Assembly (NCBI RefSeq): GCF_037023145.1
Contig: NZ_CP146091.1
Location: 2,170,001 to 2,234,000, forward strand
DNA: 64,000 bases
Source: Ralstonia sp. RRA
Lineage (GTDB): Bacteria; Pseudomonadota; Gammaproteobacteria; Burkholderiales; Burkholderiaceae
Reading direction: 5' to 3'
Both the position numbers and the translations under genes were made by a program. This document shows positions 33,713 to 44,162 of this stretch, in pieces. Under the pieces are notes generated by a model. That model was not told the origin of the DNA and did not search any database. It was given only the letters and a program-made list of their open reading frames with translations. Each line of letters begins with the position of its first letter. Position 1 is the stretch's first letter.

Positions 33713-35512
33713 TTATTTTTCTTCGACGCGCAGGATGGCCAGGAAGGCCTCTTGCGGAATTTCAACGGTGCCGACCTGCTTCATGCGCTTCTTGCCCTCT
33801 TTCTGCTTCTCGAGGAGCTTCTTCTTGCGCGAGATATCGCCGCCGTAGCATTTGGCCAGCACGTTCTTGCGCAGCGCCTTGACGTTCTCACGCGCAATCA
33901 CGTTGGCACCGATGGCCGCCTGGATGGCCACGTCGTACATCTGGCGCGGAATGATCTCGCGCATCTTGGCGGCGACTTCACGGCCACGATACGTGCTGTT
34001 GGAGCGGTGCACGATGATGGACAGCGCATCGACCTTGTCGCCGTTGATCAGGATGTCGACCTTGACCACGTCCGACACGCGGTATTCCTTGAACTCGTAG
34101 TCCATCGACGCATAACCGCGCGAGACGGACTTCAGCCGATCGAAGAAGTCCAGCACGATTTCGCCCATGGGGATCTCGTACGTCAGTTGGACCTGGCGAC
34201 CGTGGTAGCTCATGTTGATCTGCGAGCCGCGCTTCTGCTCGCACAGCGTGATCACGGCGCCCACGTAGTCCTGCGGCATGTACAGGTTGACCGTGACGAT
34301 CGGCTCGAGGATTGCCTCGATCTTGCTCGGGTCTGCCGGCATCTTGGCCGGGTTTTCGACCTGGATCATGGTGCCGTCGCGCTGCTGCACCTGATAGACC
34401 ACCGTCGGTGCAGTGGTGATCAGGTCCATGTCGAATTCGCGCTCCAGGCGCTCCTGCACGATCTCCATGTGCAGCAGGCCCAGGAAGCCGCAACGGAAGC
34501 CAAAGCCCAGCGCCTGCGACACTTCTGGCTCGTACTGCAGCGACGCATCGTTCAGCTTGAGCTTTTCCAGCGATTCGCGCAGCGCTTCGTATTGATTGGC
34601 TTCCACCGGATACAGGCCGGCAAACACCTGCGGCTTGACTTCCTTGAAGCCCGGCAGCGGCGCTTCGGCCTTGCGCGGCGCCACGTGCGTGATCGTGTCG
34701 CCCACCTTCGCGGCCTTCAGTTCCTTGATGCCGGCGATGACGAAACCCACCTGCCCCGCCGACAGCGATTCACGCGGCATCGACTTCGGCGAGAACACAC
34801 CGACCTGTTCCACCAGATGCTGCGCGCCGGTTGCCATCAGCAGGACCTTGTCCTTGGCGCGCAGCGTGCCGTTCACCACACGCACCAGCATCACCACGCC
34901 GACGTAGTTGTCGAACCACGAATCGATGATCAGCGCCTGCAACGGCGCGGCCGGATCACCCTTGGGCGCCGGCACCTTGGCGATCAGCGCTTCCAGCACG
35001 TCCGCCACGCCCACCCCGGTCTTGGCGGAGCAGCGCGTTGCGTCGGTTGCATCGATGCCGATCACGTCTTCGATTTCCTGGATGGCGTTTTCCGGGTCGG
35101 CGGCCGGCAAGTCGATCTTGTTGAGCACCGGCACCACTTCCACCCCCAGTTCGATGGCGGTGTAGCAGTTGGCAACCGTCTGCGCTTCCACGCCCTGCGA
35201 GGCGTCCACCACCAGCAGCGCGCCTTCGCAGGCGGACAGCGAGCGGCTGACTTCATAGCTGAAGTCGACGTGCCCCGGGGTATCGATCAGGTTGAGGTTG
35301 TAGACCTTGCCGTCCTGCGCCTTGTAGGACAGCGCAGCGGTCTGGGCCTTGATGGTGATGCCGCGCTCTTTCTCGATATCCATCGAGTCCAGCACCTGGG
35401 CTTCCATCTCGCGGTCGGAGAGCCCCCCACACAACTGGATGATGCGATCGGCCAGCGTCGATTTGCCGTGGTCGATGTGGGCGATGATCGAGAAATTACG
35501 GATATTGTCCAT
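33713..35512 (-). CDS. lepA: Translation factor LepA (EF4)
   Basis: 599 residues. G1 [17 protein letters not shown] and NKIDLPAAD GTPase motifs, EF-G-like domains II, III and V, and the LepA-specific C-terminal domain (ending ...[11 protein letters not shown]). A ribosome-associated GTPase. Starts at ATG 35512. The 213 nt upstream to the glutaredoxin-like gene hold no gene. Confidence 0.97.
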   Translation of the reverse strand: MDNIRNFSIIAHIDHGKSTLADRIIQLCGGLSDREMEAQVLDSMDIEKERGITIKAQTAALSYKAQDGKVYNLNLIDTPGHVDFSYEVSRSLSACEGALLVVDASQGVEAQTVANCYTAIELGVEVVPVLNKIDLPAADPENAIQEIEDVIGIDATDATRCSAKTGVGVADVLEALIAKVPAPKGDPAAPLQALIIDSWFDNYVGVVMLVRVVNGTLRAKDKVLLMATGAQHLVEQVGVFSPKSMPRESLSAGQVGFVIAGIKELKAAKVGDTITHVAPRKAEAPLPGFKEVKPQVFAGLYPVEANQYEALRESLEKLKLNDASLQYEPEVSQALGFGFRCGFLGLLHMEIVQERLEREFDMDLITTAPTVVYQVQQRDGTMIQVENPAKMPADPSKIEAILEPIVTVNLYMPQDYVGAVITLCEQKRGSQINMSYHGRQVQLTYEIPMGEIVLDFFDRLKSVSRGYASMDYEFKEYRVSDVVKVDILINGDKVDALSIIVHRSNSTYRGREVAAKMREIIPRQMYDVAIQAAIGANVIARENVKALRKNVLAKCYGGDISRKKKLLEKQKEGKKRMKQVGTVEIPQEAFLAILRVEEK

Positions 35513-35725
35513 CGAATGCGTCGAAAAGCGCCCATCCCGGGCGCATCTGCCGGGCGCGAAGCGGTTCCGGCAAGGCCAGCGCGCGTGAGACGGCGCCAGC
35601 GGGAGGTATTGGGTTCCAAGCCGAGGCTACGGCACAAAAATCGTGCACTGCAAAAATCGGCGCTAACAGTCGATTTTACCGGATTTCCGGGGGCTCCCCG
35701 CGCCTCTTTTTGCGGCAGCGACGCG

Positions 35726-36001
35726 TCAGCCGAGCGCCAGCTGTTGCGCGAGCCACTCATGCACGGCAGACGCGTCCAGAAAGTAGTGGCACAACTCCTG
35801 CGCCTCGCCATGCGGCGCGTCCGGCGCGCCCGTCATCAGCACCGGCACCAGCTCGCCGAAACGCGCTTCCAACGCTGGATCGCTATCGACATCCACCTCG
35901 TGCAGCACAAACGAAAAGCCGCGCTGGAACGGCTCCAGCGCGACCTTCATGTCGTCGCACAAATGGCAGTACGAGCGGCCGTACAGCGTCAGCTCAATCA
36001 C
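35726..36001 (-). CDS. Glutaredoxin-like protein (DUF836)
   Basis: 91 residues of thioredoxin fold with CHLC (YGRSYCHLCDDMKVAL) as active-site pair and the cis-Pro region VPVLMTG. DUF836 proteins commonly sit next to mucD/lepA in betaproteobacteria. Probably a cytoplasmic thiol-disulfide protein. Start overlaps the mucD stop by 4 nt (ATGA). Confidence 0.88.
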   Translation of the reverse strand: MIELTLYGRSYCHLCDDMKVALEPFQRGFSFVLHEVDVDSDPALEARFGELVPVLMTGAPDAPHGEAQELCHYFLDASAVHEWLAQQLALG

Positions 36002-37512
36002 TGACCACTGCCCGAACGCGCAGTGCTCGGGCGCATTGTCACCACCTGGGTCGCATCGCCACGGCGCACGAACACGGCCACCATACGGTTCTTGTCGAGT
36101 TTGGCGACCACGTCATTGAACTGCTTGGCGCCCGTGATATCGGTATCGCCGACGCGCAGGATCAGATCCCCAGGCCGAATGCCAACGCGCGCAGCGGGCC
36201 CTTCAGCCACCTGCACCTCGACACCGGTTTTGGTCTTGAATTCACGTTGGGCACCCTCCGACAGATCGGCCACCACCAGCCCCAGCGCATTCGGCTTACC
36301 CGGGCCCTGCTGGCTGTTGTCCGGCTGCGTGCCCTTGCCGCGCTGGGCGACCTTGGTATCCGAAGGCAGCTCGGCCACGGTCACCGTCAGATCGCGCGTT
36401 GCACCCTTGCGCCAGACTTGCACGGTCGCGCGCGTGCCAGGCTTGGTCTCACCGACTTGGCGCTGCAGATCGCCGGCCTTCTCGATGTCGCGGCCATTGA
36501 ATTTCAGAACGATGTCGCCAGCCTCGATGCCAGCCTTGTCGGCCGGGCCGCCCGACTCAACGTTGCCCACGTACGCGCCGCGCGCACGGCCAATGCCGAG
36601 CGATTCCGCCGCGTCCTTCGGCACGTTGTCGATGGCCACGCCAATGCGGCCGCGGGTCACGCGACCCTGCGCCTTGAGCTGATCCGCCACACGCATCGCT
36701 TCATCGATCGGAATCGAGAACGAGATGCCCATGTAGCCGCCGCTCTGGCTATAGATCTGGTTGTTGATGCCGATCACCTCGCCACGCAGGTTGATCAGCG
36801 GCCCGCCCGAGTTGCCCGGGTTGACAGCCACATCCGACTGGATGAACGGCAAGTAGTCGCCCGTATCGCGCCCCTTGGCCGACACGATGCCAGCCGTGAC
36901 CGTGTTGTCCAGTCCGAACGGCGAGCCGATCGCCAGCACCCACTCGCCGACGCGCACCTTATCGGAATCGCCCTGCTTCAGGCTCGGCAGGCCACTGGCC
37001 TCCACCTTGACGAGGGCCACATCGGTGCGCTTGTCCAAGCCGATCAGCTTGGCCTTGAACTCACGCTTGTCGAGCAGCGTCACGTAGATGGTCTCGGCGC
37101 CGTCAACCACGTGAGCGTTGGTCAGGATATAGCCATCGCCGGAGATGATGAAGCCGGAACCCACACCACGGCTCTGCTCTTCTTCTTGCGGCTGCGGTGT
37201 ATTGCGGCGCTTCTGTCCTTGTCCCTGACCAGGCATGCCAGGCATGGGCACGCCGAAGAAACGGCGGAAGAACTCAGCCATGTCGTCGTCGTTCGGGCCA
37301 CCTTGCATGCGGACCTTCTCGGTCGTGCGGATGTTGACGACGGCGGGACTGACCTTCTCGACCAGATCGGCAAAATCGGGCAAACCATACGTGCCGGTAG
37401 CCACGCTGCCGGTCGCATTCTGCGCATAGGCCGGCGCGAGCGCGCCCCCGGCCGCCATGAGGGCAGCGACGCACAACAGACGCAATGCATGAACGGTTCG
37501 AGCGGTACGCAT
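35998..37512 (-). CDS. mucD: DegP/MucD-type periplasmic serine protease
   Basis: 504 residues from ATG 37512. Signal peptide ending APAYAQ; trypsin-like domain with catalytic His (TNAHVVDG), Asp (TDVALVKV) and Ser (NPGNSGGPL); two PDZ domains (about 285-375 and 400-500). A Gln/Gly/Pro-rich insert (GMPGQGQGQKRRNTPQPQEEEQ) lies in the LA loop. It degrades misfolded envelope proteins and belongs to the sigma-E operon rpoE-rseA-rseB-mucD. Confidence 0.96.
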   Translation of the reverse strand: MRTARTVHALRLLCVAALMAAGGALAPAYAQNATGSVATGTYGLPDFADLVEKVSPAVVNIRTTEKVRMQGGPNDDDMAEFFRRFFGVPMPGMPGQGQGQKRRNTPQPQEEEQSRGVGSGFIISGDGYILTNAHVVDGAETIYVTLLDKREFKAKLIGLDKRTDVALVKVEASGLPSLKQGDSDKVRVGEWVLAIGSPFGLDNTVTAGIVSAKGRDTGDYLPFIQSDVAVNPGNSGGPLINLRGEVIGINNQIYSQSGGYMGISFSIPIDEAMRVADQLKAQGRVTRGRIGVAIDNVPKDAAESLGIGRARGAYVGNVESGGPADKAGIEAGDIVLKFNGRDIEKAGDLQRQVGETKPGTRATVQVWRKGATRDLTVTVAELPSDTKVAQRGKGTQPDNSQQGPGKPNALGLVVADLSEGAQREFKTKTGVEVQVAEGPAARVGIRPGDLILRVGDTDITGAKQFNDVVAKLDKNRMVAVFVRRGDATQVVTMRPSTARSGSGQ

Positions 37513-37588
37513 GAAGGCTCCCCGGAACAAAGACAGAGTGAGAAATGCGCTGCGCGATGTGTTCGCGCAGCTTGAGGCAGGTGCCGGC

Positions 37589-38710
37589 CTATTGCGGAGC
37601 GTTGGCCGGCTTGCTGGCTGCCGAGTTGGCCGCGTTGGCGGAAACCGGCTTGTAGTCGACCGCTGCACCAAACTGCTTGATGGTAGCAAACGGCACTTCG
37701 CCCACCACCGTCAGCCAGAAATCGGCAATGCGGCGCACCATCACGTGCGTAGCGCCCTGCGAAATGAAGCCTTCGCGACGCGTACGCTTCTCGGAAACCG
37801 GCTCAATGAAGAGCGACAACCCGGCGAGCCCATCGCTGAACACGACCTGCTGCACCTCGAAGCTCGAACTGCCTTTGCCCGCCGGCGCAATGTCGCCCAA
37901 CGGACGACGTACCTCACGAATCTTCTGGAAACCCTTGATAGGCGTACCGATCGTCCAGCCCTGATCGGCCAGATTGGTCGGCTGCGTGATGATCTCGTAC
38001 TGGTTCCAGCCACTCAGATTCTTGAGCGCGGCGATGATCTTCTGCTTTTCCGACGGCACGCCCACCTCGACTTGCGAGAAGGCGACCTGTTCCAGCACCT
38101 TGCCGTCATCGCCGATGGTCTGCGCGCGCATCAGCAAGCCGCTGTTGCGGTCGGCCCAGATGCGATAGGCATAGCGAAAGCCATCTTTCGGATCGAGCTG
38201 GAAGACTTCGCAATCCATGCCGGCAACGCGCTCGGACGGCAGATGACGCATGTCGTACTGGTCGAGCACATCACCATTGGTTGTGGCGAGCAGCGCCGGG
38301 AAGCTGTCCTTGTGCTCCTGCTTCTCGGTCACAACCAGCTTGACGTCGTAGATCAGGTTCCGAACGACATCATTCTGACGCAGCATCTCGCGCTGCTTGC
38401 CGTCGAGGGCTTCAACGCGCTCATACTCGTTGTTGAAGAGATCGGCGTAGTGCTGAATGCGCGTGGAATGCATGCCGGTGCCACGCTGATACGTCAGCGT
38501 GCCGACATAGTTCTGCTTGAGCGCCGCGCGATGGATTTTGGCCAGCCATGAGGCAGCCTCCTTGCGCGGCATGGGCTCGACTTGCGGCTGCGCAGCGGCA
38601 ACCAGCGTCGACGCACAGAGAAGGAGAAAAACGGACCGACGAACGGCCTGCAGCTTGCGGGCGCCTGCCCCGGCAACGGGGTGCCACACCTTCGACATGG
38701 ATGCCCGCAT
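37589..38710 (-). CDS. rseB: Sigma-E regulatory protein RseB/MucB
   Basis: 373 residues. ATG 38710 overlaps the rseA stop (TAATG); a second ATG at 38698 is possible. Signal sequence (SVFLLLCASTLVAAA), then the lipoprotein-like fold (SWLAKIHRAALKQNYVGTLTYQRG) that binds RseA and guards it from the site-1 protease. Some MucB residues are replaced but length and order fit. Confidence 0.93.
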   Translation of the reverse strand: MRASMSKVWHPVAGAGARKLQAVRRSVFLLLCASTLVAAAQPQVEPMPRKEAASWLAKIHRAALKQNYVGTLTYQRGTGMHSTRIQHYADLFNNEYERVEALDGKQREMLRQNDVVRNLIYDVKLVVTEKQEHKDSFPALLATTNGDVLDQYDMRHLPSERVAGMDCEVFQLDPKDGFRYAYRIWADRNSGLLMRAQTIGDDGKVLEQVAFSQVEVGVPSEKQKIIAALKNLSGWNQYEIITQPTNLADQGWTIGTPIKGFQKIREVRRPLGDIAPAGKGSSSFEVQQVVFSDGLAGLSLFIEPVSEKRTRREGFISQGATHVMVRRIADFWLTVVGEVPFATIKQFGAAVDYKPVSANAANSAASKPANAPQ

Positions 38711-39342
38711 TATTCCTGATTGGAGTCCTGGGTGTTCGACACCCCGTTGGCCACCGCACGCAGATACGGAACCACCATGCCGTTGGTCGCCGACTGACGA
38801 TGCGCGCTCAGGTATTCGTCCAGGCGAGCGTCGCGGATCATGGGCGTGTTGTCGGCCGAGGCCAAGGTCACTCCCTGCGCGTCGGCACCTTGTACCGCCT
38901 TGGCAACCAGTGCGGGCGAAGCGTTGCCGCCGTCGGCGGGCCCCCGCAATTGCGGCACGACCACCCAACTAACGGCCGCCACCGCCGCAGCCACGGCGGT
39001 CGTTGGCATGATCCGGCGGACCCACGAAGGGCGAACCAGGAAGCGATGCCTCTCTTCGGCTTGCGCGCGCTGCGCCACGGCCGGCACCAGCAGGTGCGGC
39101 TCGGCTTCGAGCGTGGCCGAGAACCGGCTGAGGAAATCTTCGGAGGAACGCGTGTTCAGCAGATCTTCCGATCGGAGCACATCACCGATCAGTTGATACT
39201 CGCGCCAGTGCGCCGCGCCCTCGCCGTCCTTGGCGAGTTCGACAGCCGACGACACCTCGTGCGCCGTCAGTTCACCGTCCATCAACGCGGAGATACGCTG
39301 CGCGAACTCCGCTTCTGCCGTCTGCATTTGAGCCTGACCCAT
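38710..39342 (-). CDS. rseA: Anti-sigma factor RseA/MucA
   Basis: 210 residues from ATG 39342 (GTG 39405 would add 21). Cytoplasmic anti-sigma domain (RISALMDGELTAHEV, WREYQLIGDVLRSED), one membrane helix (PTTAVAAAVAAVSWVVV) and a periplasmic tail. Holds RpoE inactive until proteolysis under envelope stress. Preceded by GGGGTCGGGAA as ribosome site. Confidence 0.92.
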   Translation of the reverse strand: MGQAQMQTAEAEFAQRISALMDGELTAHEVSSAVELAKDGEGAAHWREYQLIGDVLRSEDLLNTRSSEDFLSRFSATLEAEPHLLVPAVAQRAQAEERHRFLVRPSWVRRIMPTTAVAAAVAAVSWVVVPQLRGPADGGNASPALVAKAVQGADAQGVTLASADNTPMIRDARLDEYLSAHRQSATNGMVVPYLRAVANGVSNTQDSNQE

Positions 39343-39457
39343 TTCCCGACCCCAAAACTCCAACGTCCAATCAACGATCCGAGAGAAGACTTCCCGAGGT
39401 TTCACCGTTTGCAGCCGGGGTTTACACCCGCAGCTGCCGGCTTGTCATATCGGCTGG

Positions 39458-40057
39458 CTACCACCGTTTGCCCTCCACTGTTCCCAGCAGGGGGCGCAAT
39501 TTCTCGGCAATCGCCTCGCGAGCCCGGAAAATCCGTGACCGGACCGTCCCAATTGGACACTCCATCGCTTCGGCGATTTCCTCATAGCTCAGACCCTCGA
39601 TCTCCCGAAGCGTAATTGCGGTACGCAATTCCTCGGGCAGCGCTTCCATTGCACGGTTGACCGTTTCGGCCACCTGCTTGGTGTGCAGCATGGAGTCCGG
39701 CGTATTGATATCCCTTAGTTGTTCACCGTCGGCAAAAGTTTCAGCCTCTTCGGTGTCAATGTCGCTGGACGACTCCGGGCGCCGGCCCTGGGTCGCCAGG
39801 TAGTTCTTCGCCGTGTTGACGGCGATGCGATACAGCCACGTATAGAACGCGGATTCACCCCGGAACTGGGGTAACGCACGGTAGGCCTTGATAAAGGCAT
39901 CCTGTGCCACATCCTCGACTTCGGCGGGGTCACGGATCAGGCGAGAGACGAGACGAATGATCTTGCGGTGGTACTTGACCACCAGCAACTCAAACGCCCG
40001 CTTGTCGCCTTGCTGGACGCGCTCGACGAGGATCTGGTCGGCTTCGCGTTCACTCAC
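39458..40057 (-). CDS. rpoE: Extracytoplasmic-function sigma factor RpoE/AlgU
   Basis: 199 residues. Sigma region 2 (FELLVVKYHRKIIRLVSRLI, FYTWLYRIAVNTAKNYL) and region 4 (LREIEGLSYEEIAEAMECPIGTVRSRIFRAREAI). First gene of the envelope-stress operon. AGGTGAAG ribosome site before ATG 40057. A -10-like TACACT lies upstream. Confidence 0.97.
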   Translation of the reverse strand: MSEREADQILVERVQQGDKRAFELLVVKYHRKIIRLVSRLIRDPAEVEDVAQDAFIKAYRALPQFRGESAFYTWLYRIAVNTAKNYLATQGRRPESSSDIDTEEAETFADGEQLRDINTPDSMLHTKQVAETVNRAMEALPEELRTAITLREIEGLSYEEIAEAMECPIGTVRSRIFRAREAIAEKLRPLLGTVEGKRW

Positions 40058-40118
40058 GGATTCTTCACCTGCAGTGTATCGCCTTGAATTTTTATGACTT
40101 CGAAACGTTGTATTTTAC

Positions 40119-40634
40119 CTACGACACACCGGTCGCCTGAGAGGCCATCGGCGGCGGCCCCAGACGCAACAGACTTCGTATACGGCGCAACAGCCCGACG
40201 GCAAACCAGGGAGGCATCAGCACGAAGATCTGCGGACACCGCCCGCGCTGCGCGACACCCAGGATCAAAACGCGCTCGCCAAGAGACCAAGACCATAGCA
40301 GAAGCGCATTTCGGACCGCTTGAGGCGTCTCCAGCCGGACCTGCCAAACAGGCTGGCCTGGCTCACCATCTGCTTTGAGACGAGCGCGCCACATCAGTTC
40401 CATCGCAAGCGGTGAACGATTCACTACCAGCGGAATGCACGCTGCCACTGCCAGTGCACCGATCACGACCCACGTCAGCATCGGGAGCGCCGCACCCCAC
40501 GCACCGACCAACCAAAGCAAGACAAAGCAAACAAGGCTTGCCATGCAGAGCCGGCCCACGGCGCACAATCGCCGATACGGCGCCGGGAAAACGATGCGCT
40601 GAACAACCAAGATGGGGAGCGAAAAACGGCGCAC
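40119..40634 (-). CDS. Hypothetical two-helix membrane protein between fabF and rpoE
   Basis: 171 residues. Two adjacent helices (about 28-48 and 52-70) after a short basic N-terminus, then a soluble domain rich in Trp and Arg (PVWQVRLETPQAVRNALLLWSWSLGERVLILG) ending in basic helices. The topology resembles YgfX/CptA-like small membrane proteins, but no diagnostic motif was found, so this stays a suggestion. Same strand and spacing as flanking operon genes. Confidence 0.65.
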   Translation of the reverse strand: MRRFSLPILVVQRIVFPAPYRRLCAVGRLCMASLVCFVLLWLVGAWGAALPMLTWVVIGALAVAACIPLVVNRSPLAMELMWRARLKADGEPGQPVWQVRLETPQAVRNALLLWSWSLGERVLILGVAQRGRCPQIFVLMPPWFAVGLLRRIRSLLRLGPPPMASQATGVS

Positions 40635-40661
40635 AACCCGAAGGCTGCGCGCCGCATAGCG

Positions 40662-41897
40662 TTACGGACGCGTGAACACCAGCGTGCCGTTGGTCCCACC
40701 GAAGCCGAAGTTGTTCTTCACGGCCACGTCGATCTTCATATCACGCGCGGTATTGGCGCAGTAATCGAGATCGCACTCGGGATCTTGATTGAAGATGTTG
40801 ATGGTCGGCGGCGACACCTGATTGTGCAACGCCAGAATCGTAAACACCGACTCAAGCCCCCCCGCCCCGCCCAGCAAGTGGCCGGTCATGGACTTCGTGG
40901 AGTTCACGACGACCTTGCCGGCGTGATCGCCAAAGGCCGCCTTGATGGCGTCCGATTCGTTCTTGTCGCCCAGCGGCGTCGACGTGCCATGCGCGTTCAG
41001 GTACTGGACCTGATCCGCATTGATGCCGGCATCACGCAGCGCGTTGAGCATGCAGCGGCGTGGGCCATCCATGTTTGGCGCGGTCATGTGGAATGCGTCG
41101 CCGCTCATACCAAAGCCCGAGACTTCCGCGTAGATCGTGGCACCACGCGCCTTGGCGGCCTCGTACTCCTCGAGCACCACCACGCCGGCACCCTCACCCA
41201 GCACGAAACCGTCGCGGTCCTTGTCCCACGGACGGGACGCGGTGGCGGGGTCATCGTTGCGGGTCGACAATGCGCGCGCCGCGGCAAAGCCACCGATGCC
41301 CAGCGGCGAGACGGTCGACTCGGCACCACCGGCAACCATCACATCGGCATCTCCGGCCTGAATCAGGCGAGCCGCCAGACCAATGCTGTGCAGACCCGTC
41401 GTGCAGGCGGTCACGGCCGCCAGATTCGGGCCCTTCAGACCAAACATGATGCTCAGATGCCCCGAGATCATGTTGATGATCGAACCCGGCACGAAGAACG
41501 GCGAAATGCGGCGCGGGCCGCGATTCGTGTATTCAGCGTGGGTATCTTCGATCATTGGCAGACCGCCAATGCCGGAGCCGACCAACACGCCAATGCGCTC
41601 GGCGTTGGCCTCGGTGATCTCCAGCCCGCTGTCCTTGAGCGCTTGCACGCCCGCGGCAATGCCGTAGTGGATGAAGGTATCCATGCGGCGCGCCTCATTG
41701 GCGGGAATACCGTATTCCTCGACATTGAAGCCCTTCACTTCACCAGCGAAGTGCACGGCCAGCGCGGAATGATCGAATTTGGTGATGGTGGCGATCCCGG
41801 TCTTGCCAGCGACCAGATTGGCCCATGCTTCGGCGACCGAGTTTCCTACCGGAGAGACCAGCCCCAGGCCGGTTACGACTACGCGACGACGGCTCAC
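40662..41897 (-). CDS. fabF: 3-oxoacyl-[ACP] synthase II
   Basis: 411 residues from GTG 41897, chosen because AGGAAAG precedes it and [17 protein letters not shown] is the family start. Thiolase fold with catalytic Cys165 (VTACTTG), His in [11 protein letters not shown], and His in [10 protein letters not shown]. Elongates acyl-ACP, including the temperature-controlled C16:1 to C18:1 step. It follows acpP, 113 nt downstream. Confidence 0.97.
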   Translation of the reverse strand: MSRRRVVVTGLGLVSPVGNSVAEAWANLVAGKTGIATITKFDHSALAVHFAGEVKGFNVEEYGIPANEARRMDTFIHYGIAAGVQALKDSGLEITEANAERIGVLVGSGIGGLPMIEDTHAEYTNRGPRRISPFFVPGSIINMISGHLSIMFGLKGPNLAAVTACTTGLHSIGLAARLIQAGDADVMVAGGAESTVSPLGIGGFAAARALSTRNDDPATASRPWDKDRDGFVLGEGAGVVVLEEYEAAKARGATIYAEVSGFGMSGDAFHMTAPNMDGPRRCMLNALRDAGINADQVQYLNAHGTSTPLGDKNESDAIKAAFGDHAGKVVVNSTKSMTGHLLGGAGGLESVFTILALHNQVSPPTINIFNQDPECDLDYCANTARDMKIDVAVKNNFGFGGTNGTLVFTRP

Positions 41898-42010
41898 TAT
41901 GCTTTCCTGCAACTCTGTATCAGCGACAAAGGCCACAGAAAGCGCGCCACCCGGTCAAACCGGACAACCGCCCTTTCTGTGGCCCGCGATGTCAAGAGAT
42001 CGATTGACGC

Positions 42011-42250
<240 letters not shown>

Positions 42251-42436
42251 TTAACCCTCCAGGGAAGTATTCGACAAAAAGTGCGCGCATTCTAGCAGGT
42301 TTGCGCGGCGAAAAACCGCGCCTGAATCCTTGCAAAAACTGCGCCCAATATGATGCTAAAAGCCTGTTAATTCAGCGATTTCACAGGATTCTGCGCATGC
42401 GCAAGACCCCGCACAATCGCCGCCGGGACGGCTTCC

Positions 42437-43186
42437 TTATCCCATGTACATGCCGCCGTTGACGTGCAGCGTCGAGCCCGTAATGTAGCCCGCTGCCGGT
42501 GACGCCAGAAAGGCAACCGCGCTGGCGATGTCTTCCGGCGCACCCAGACGGCCCAGCGGAATCTGCGCCTTCAGCGCGGTATGTTGCTCTTCCGACAGAA
42601 CCTTGGTCATGTCGGTATCGATAAAGCCCGGTGCGATGCAGTTGACCGTGATGTTGCGGCTGCCGATTTCGCGAGCCAGCGCACGCGCCATGCCTTCCAC
42701 GCCAGCCTTGGCAGCGGCGTAGTTGGCCTGACCAGGGTTGCCCGCAGAGCCTACCACCGAGGTGATGTTGATGATGCGACCACCGCGCGCCTTCATCATC
42801 GGGCGCAGCACGGCGCGCGACAAGCGGAACACAGCGGAGAGGTTCGTGTCGATCACCGACACCCACTCCTCGTCCTTCATGCGCATCGCCAGGTTGTCCT
42901 GCGTGATGCCGGCATTGTTGACCAGAATGTTCAGGCTGCCATGCGTTTTGATGGTCTCGTCGACGACGGCTTCGCAGCGCGCAGCATCATTCACGTTGAG
43001 CACCACGCCCACACCCTTCACGCCGGCCTCTGCAAAGTAGGCCGTGATGGCTTGCGCACCAGCGTCCGACGTTGCCGTACCGACCACCGTCGCGCCCTGG
43101 CGTGCCAGTTCCAGCGCGATAGCACGGCCGATGCCGCGCGAAGCGCCGGTAACGAGCGCGACTTGGTTGTTCAATGCTTGGGTCAT
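42437..43186 (-). CDS. fabG: 3-oxoacyl-[ACP] reductase
   Basis: 249 residues. Short-chain dehydrogenase: TGASRGIG NADPH site, NNAG, and Ser143-Tyr156-Lys160 catalytic set (NITSVVGSAG...NYAAAK). Reduces 3-oxoacyl-ACP. 14 nt after fabD. Confidence 0.98.
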   Translation of the reverse strand: MTQALNNQVALVTGASRGIGRAIALELARQGATVVGTATSDAGAQAITAYFAEAGVKGVGVVLNVNDAARCEAVVDETIKTHGSLNILVNNAGITQDNLAMRMKDEEWVSVIDTNLSAVFRLSRAVLRPMMKARGGRIINITSVVGSAGNPGQANYAAAKAGVEGMARALAREIGSRNITVNCIAPGFIDTDMTKVLSEEQHTALKAQIPLGRLGAPEDIASAVAFLASPAAGYITGSTLHVNGGMYMG

Positions 43187-43200
43187 ACGAATCCCGTTGA

Positions 43201-44130
43201 TTATTTGAGTTGGCCCAGCACAGCCTCAAGCGAAGCCGGATCGAAGATCGCATCGCCGATGATCTCGCCGTCGATACGCTTCACGAGGCCCGCCAGCACC
43301 TTGCCCGGGCCGCACTCGACCACGCGGGTGATACCGTCAGCCTTCATCTTCTGCACGGTCTCGACCCAGCGCACCGGCGACGCGGCCTGGCGCACCAACG
43401 CATCCTTGATAGCTGCCGGATCGTTCACGACTGCCACGTCCACGTTGTTGATGACGGGAACGATTGGCGCATTGATCGTTACGTTGGCGAGATATTCGCG
43501 CAGACGATCCGACGCCGGCTTGAGTAACGACGAGTGAAACGGCGCCGACACCGGCAGCGGCAGTGCGCGCTTAGCACCCTTGGCCTTGGCGATCTCGCAG
43601 GCCTTCTCGACAGCGGCTTTGGCACCCGCGATCACCACTTGGGCCGGCGCGTTGAAGTTCACGGCTTCCACCACGCCCGCAACCGATGCCTCGGCGCATG
43701 CAGCGCGCACATCGTCGTCCGACAAGCCTAGGATGGCAGCCATGCCACCCTCACCCACCGGCACAGCTTCCTGCATCGCTTTGGCGCGAAAACGCACCAG
43801 CGGCACAGCATCCTTGAAGGCGATCGCACCAGCAGCGACCAGCGCCGAGTACTCGCCAAGGCTGTGGCCGGCCACGACGGTCGGCGTCGGACCACCTGCC
43901 GCCTGCCATGCGCGATAGACCGCCACCGCAGCCGTCAGCATGACCGGTTGCGTGTTAGTGGTCAGGTTCAACTCTTCAGCCGGACCTTCGGCGATCAGCT
44001 TGCCGATGTCCTGACCCAGCGCATCCGAGGCTTCGGCCAGCGTGGCCGCCACAGCCGGATGATCGGCAAACGCGTTGAGCATGCCGACCGATTGCGAACC
44101 CTGGCCGGGAAAGACGAAAGCGAATGTCAT
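43201..44130 (-). CDS. fabD: Malonyl-CoA:ACP transacylase
   Basis: 309 residues from ATG 44130. FVFPGQGSQSVGM start, nucleophile Ser90 in GHSLGEYSAL, and catalytic His in VSAPFHSSLL. Supplies malonyl-ACP. An upstream in-frame extension overlaps fabH and is not used. Confidence 0.98.
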   Translation of the reverse strand: MTFAFVFPGQGSQSVGMLNAFADHPAVAATLAEASDALGQDIGKLIAEGPAEELNLTTNTQPVMLTAAVAVYRAWQAAGGPTPTVVAGHSLGEYSALVAAGAIAFKDAVPLVRFRAKAMQEAVPVGEGGMAAILGLSDDDVRAACAEASVAGVVEAVNFNAPAQVVIAGAKAAVEKACEIAKAKGAKRALPLPVSAPFHSSLLKPASDRLREYLANVTINAPIVPVINNVDVAVVNDPAAIKDALVRQAASPVRWVETVQKMKADGITRVVECGPGKVLAGLVKRIDGEIIGDAIFDPASLEAVLGQLK

Positions 44131-44162
44131 GGCTCGTATTGTTCGTTCTGGAAATTCGTCAA

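Noticed and set aside
32792..36004. 1070-codon plus-strand frame opposite lepB and lepA
   Set aside because: It spans two well-identified genes on the minus strand and has no recognisable domain.
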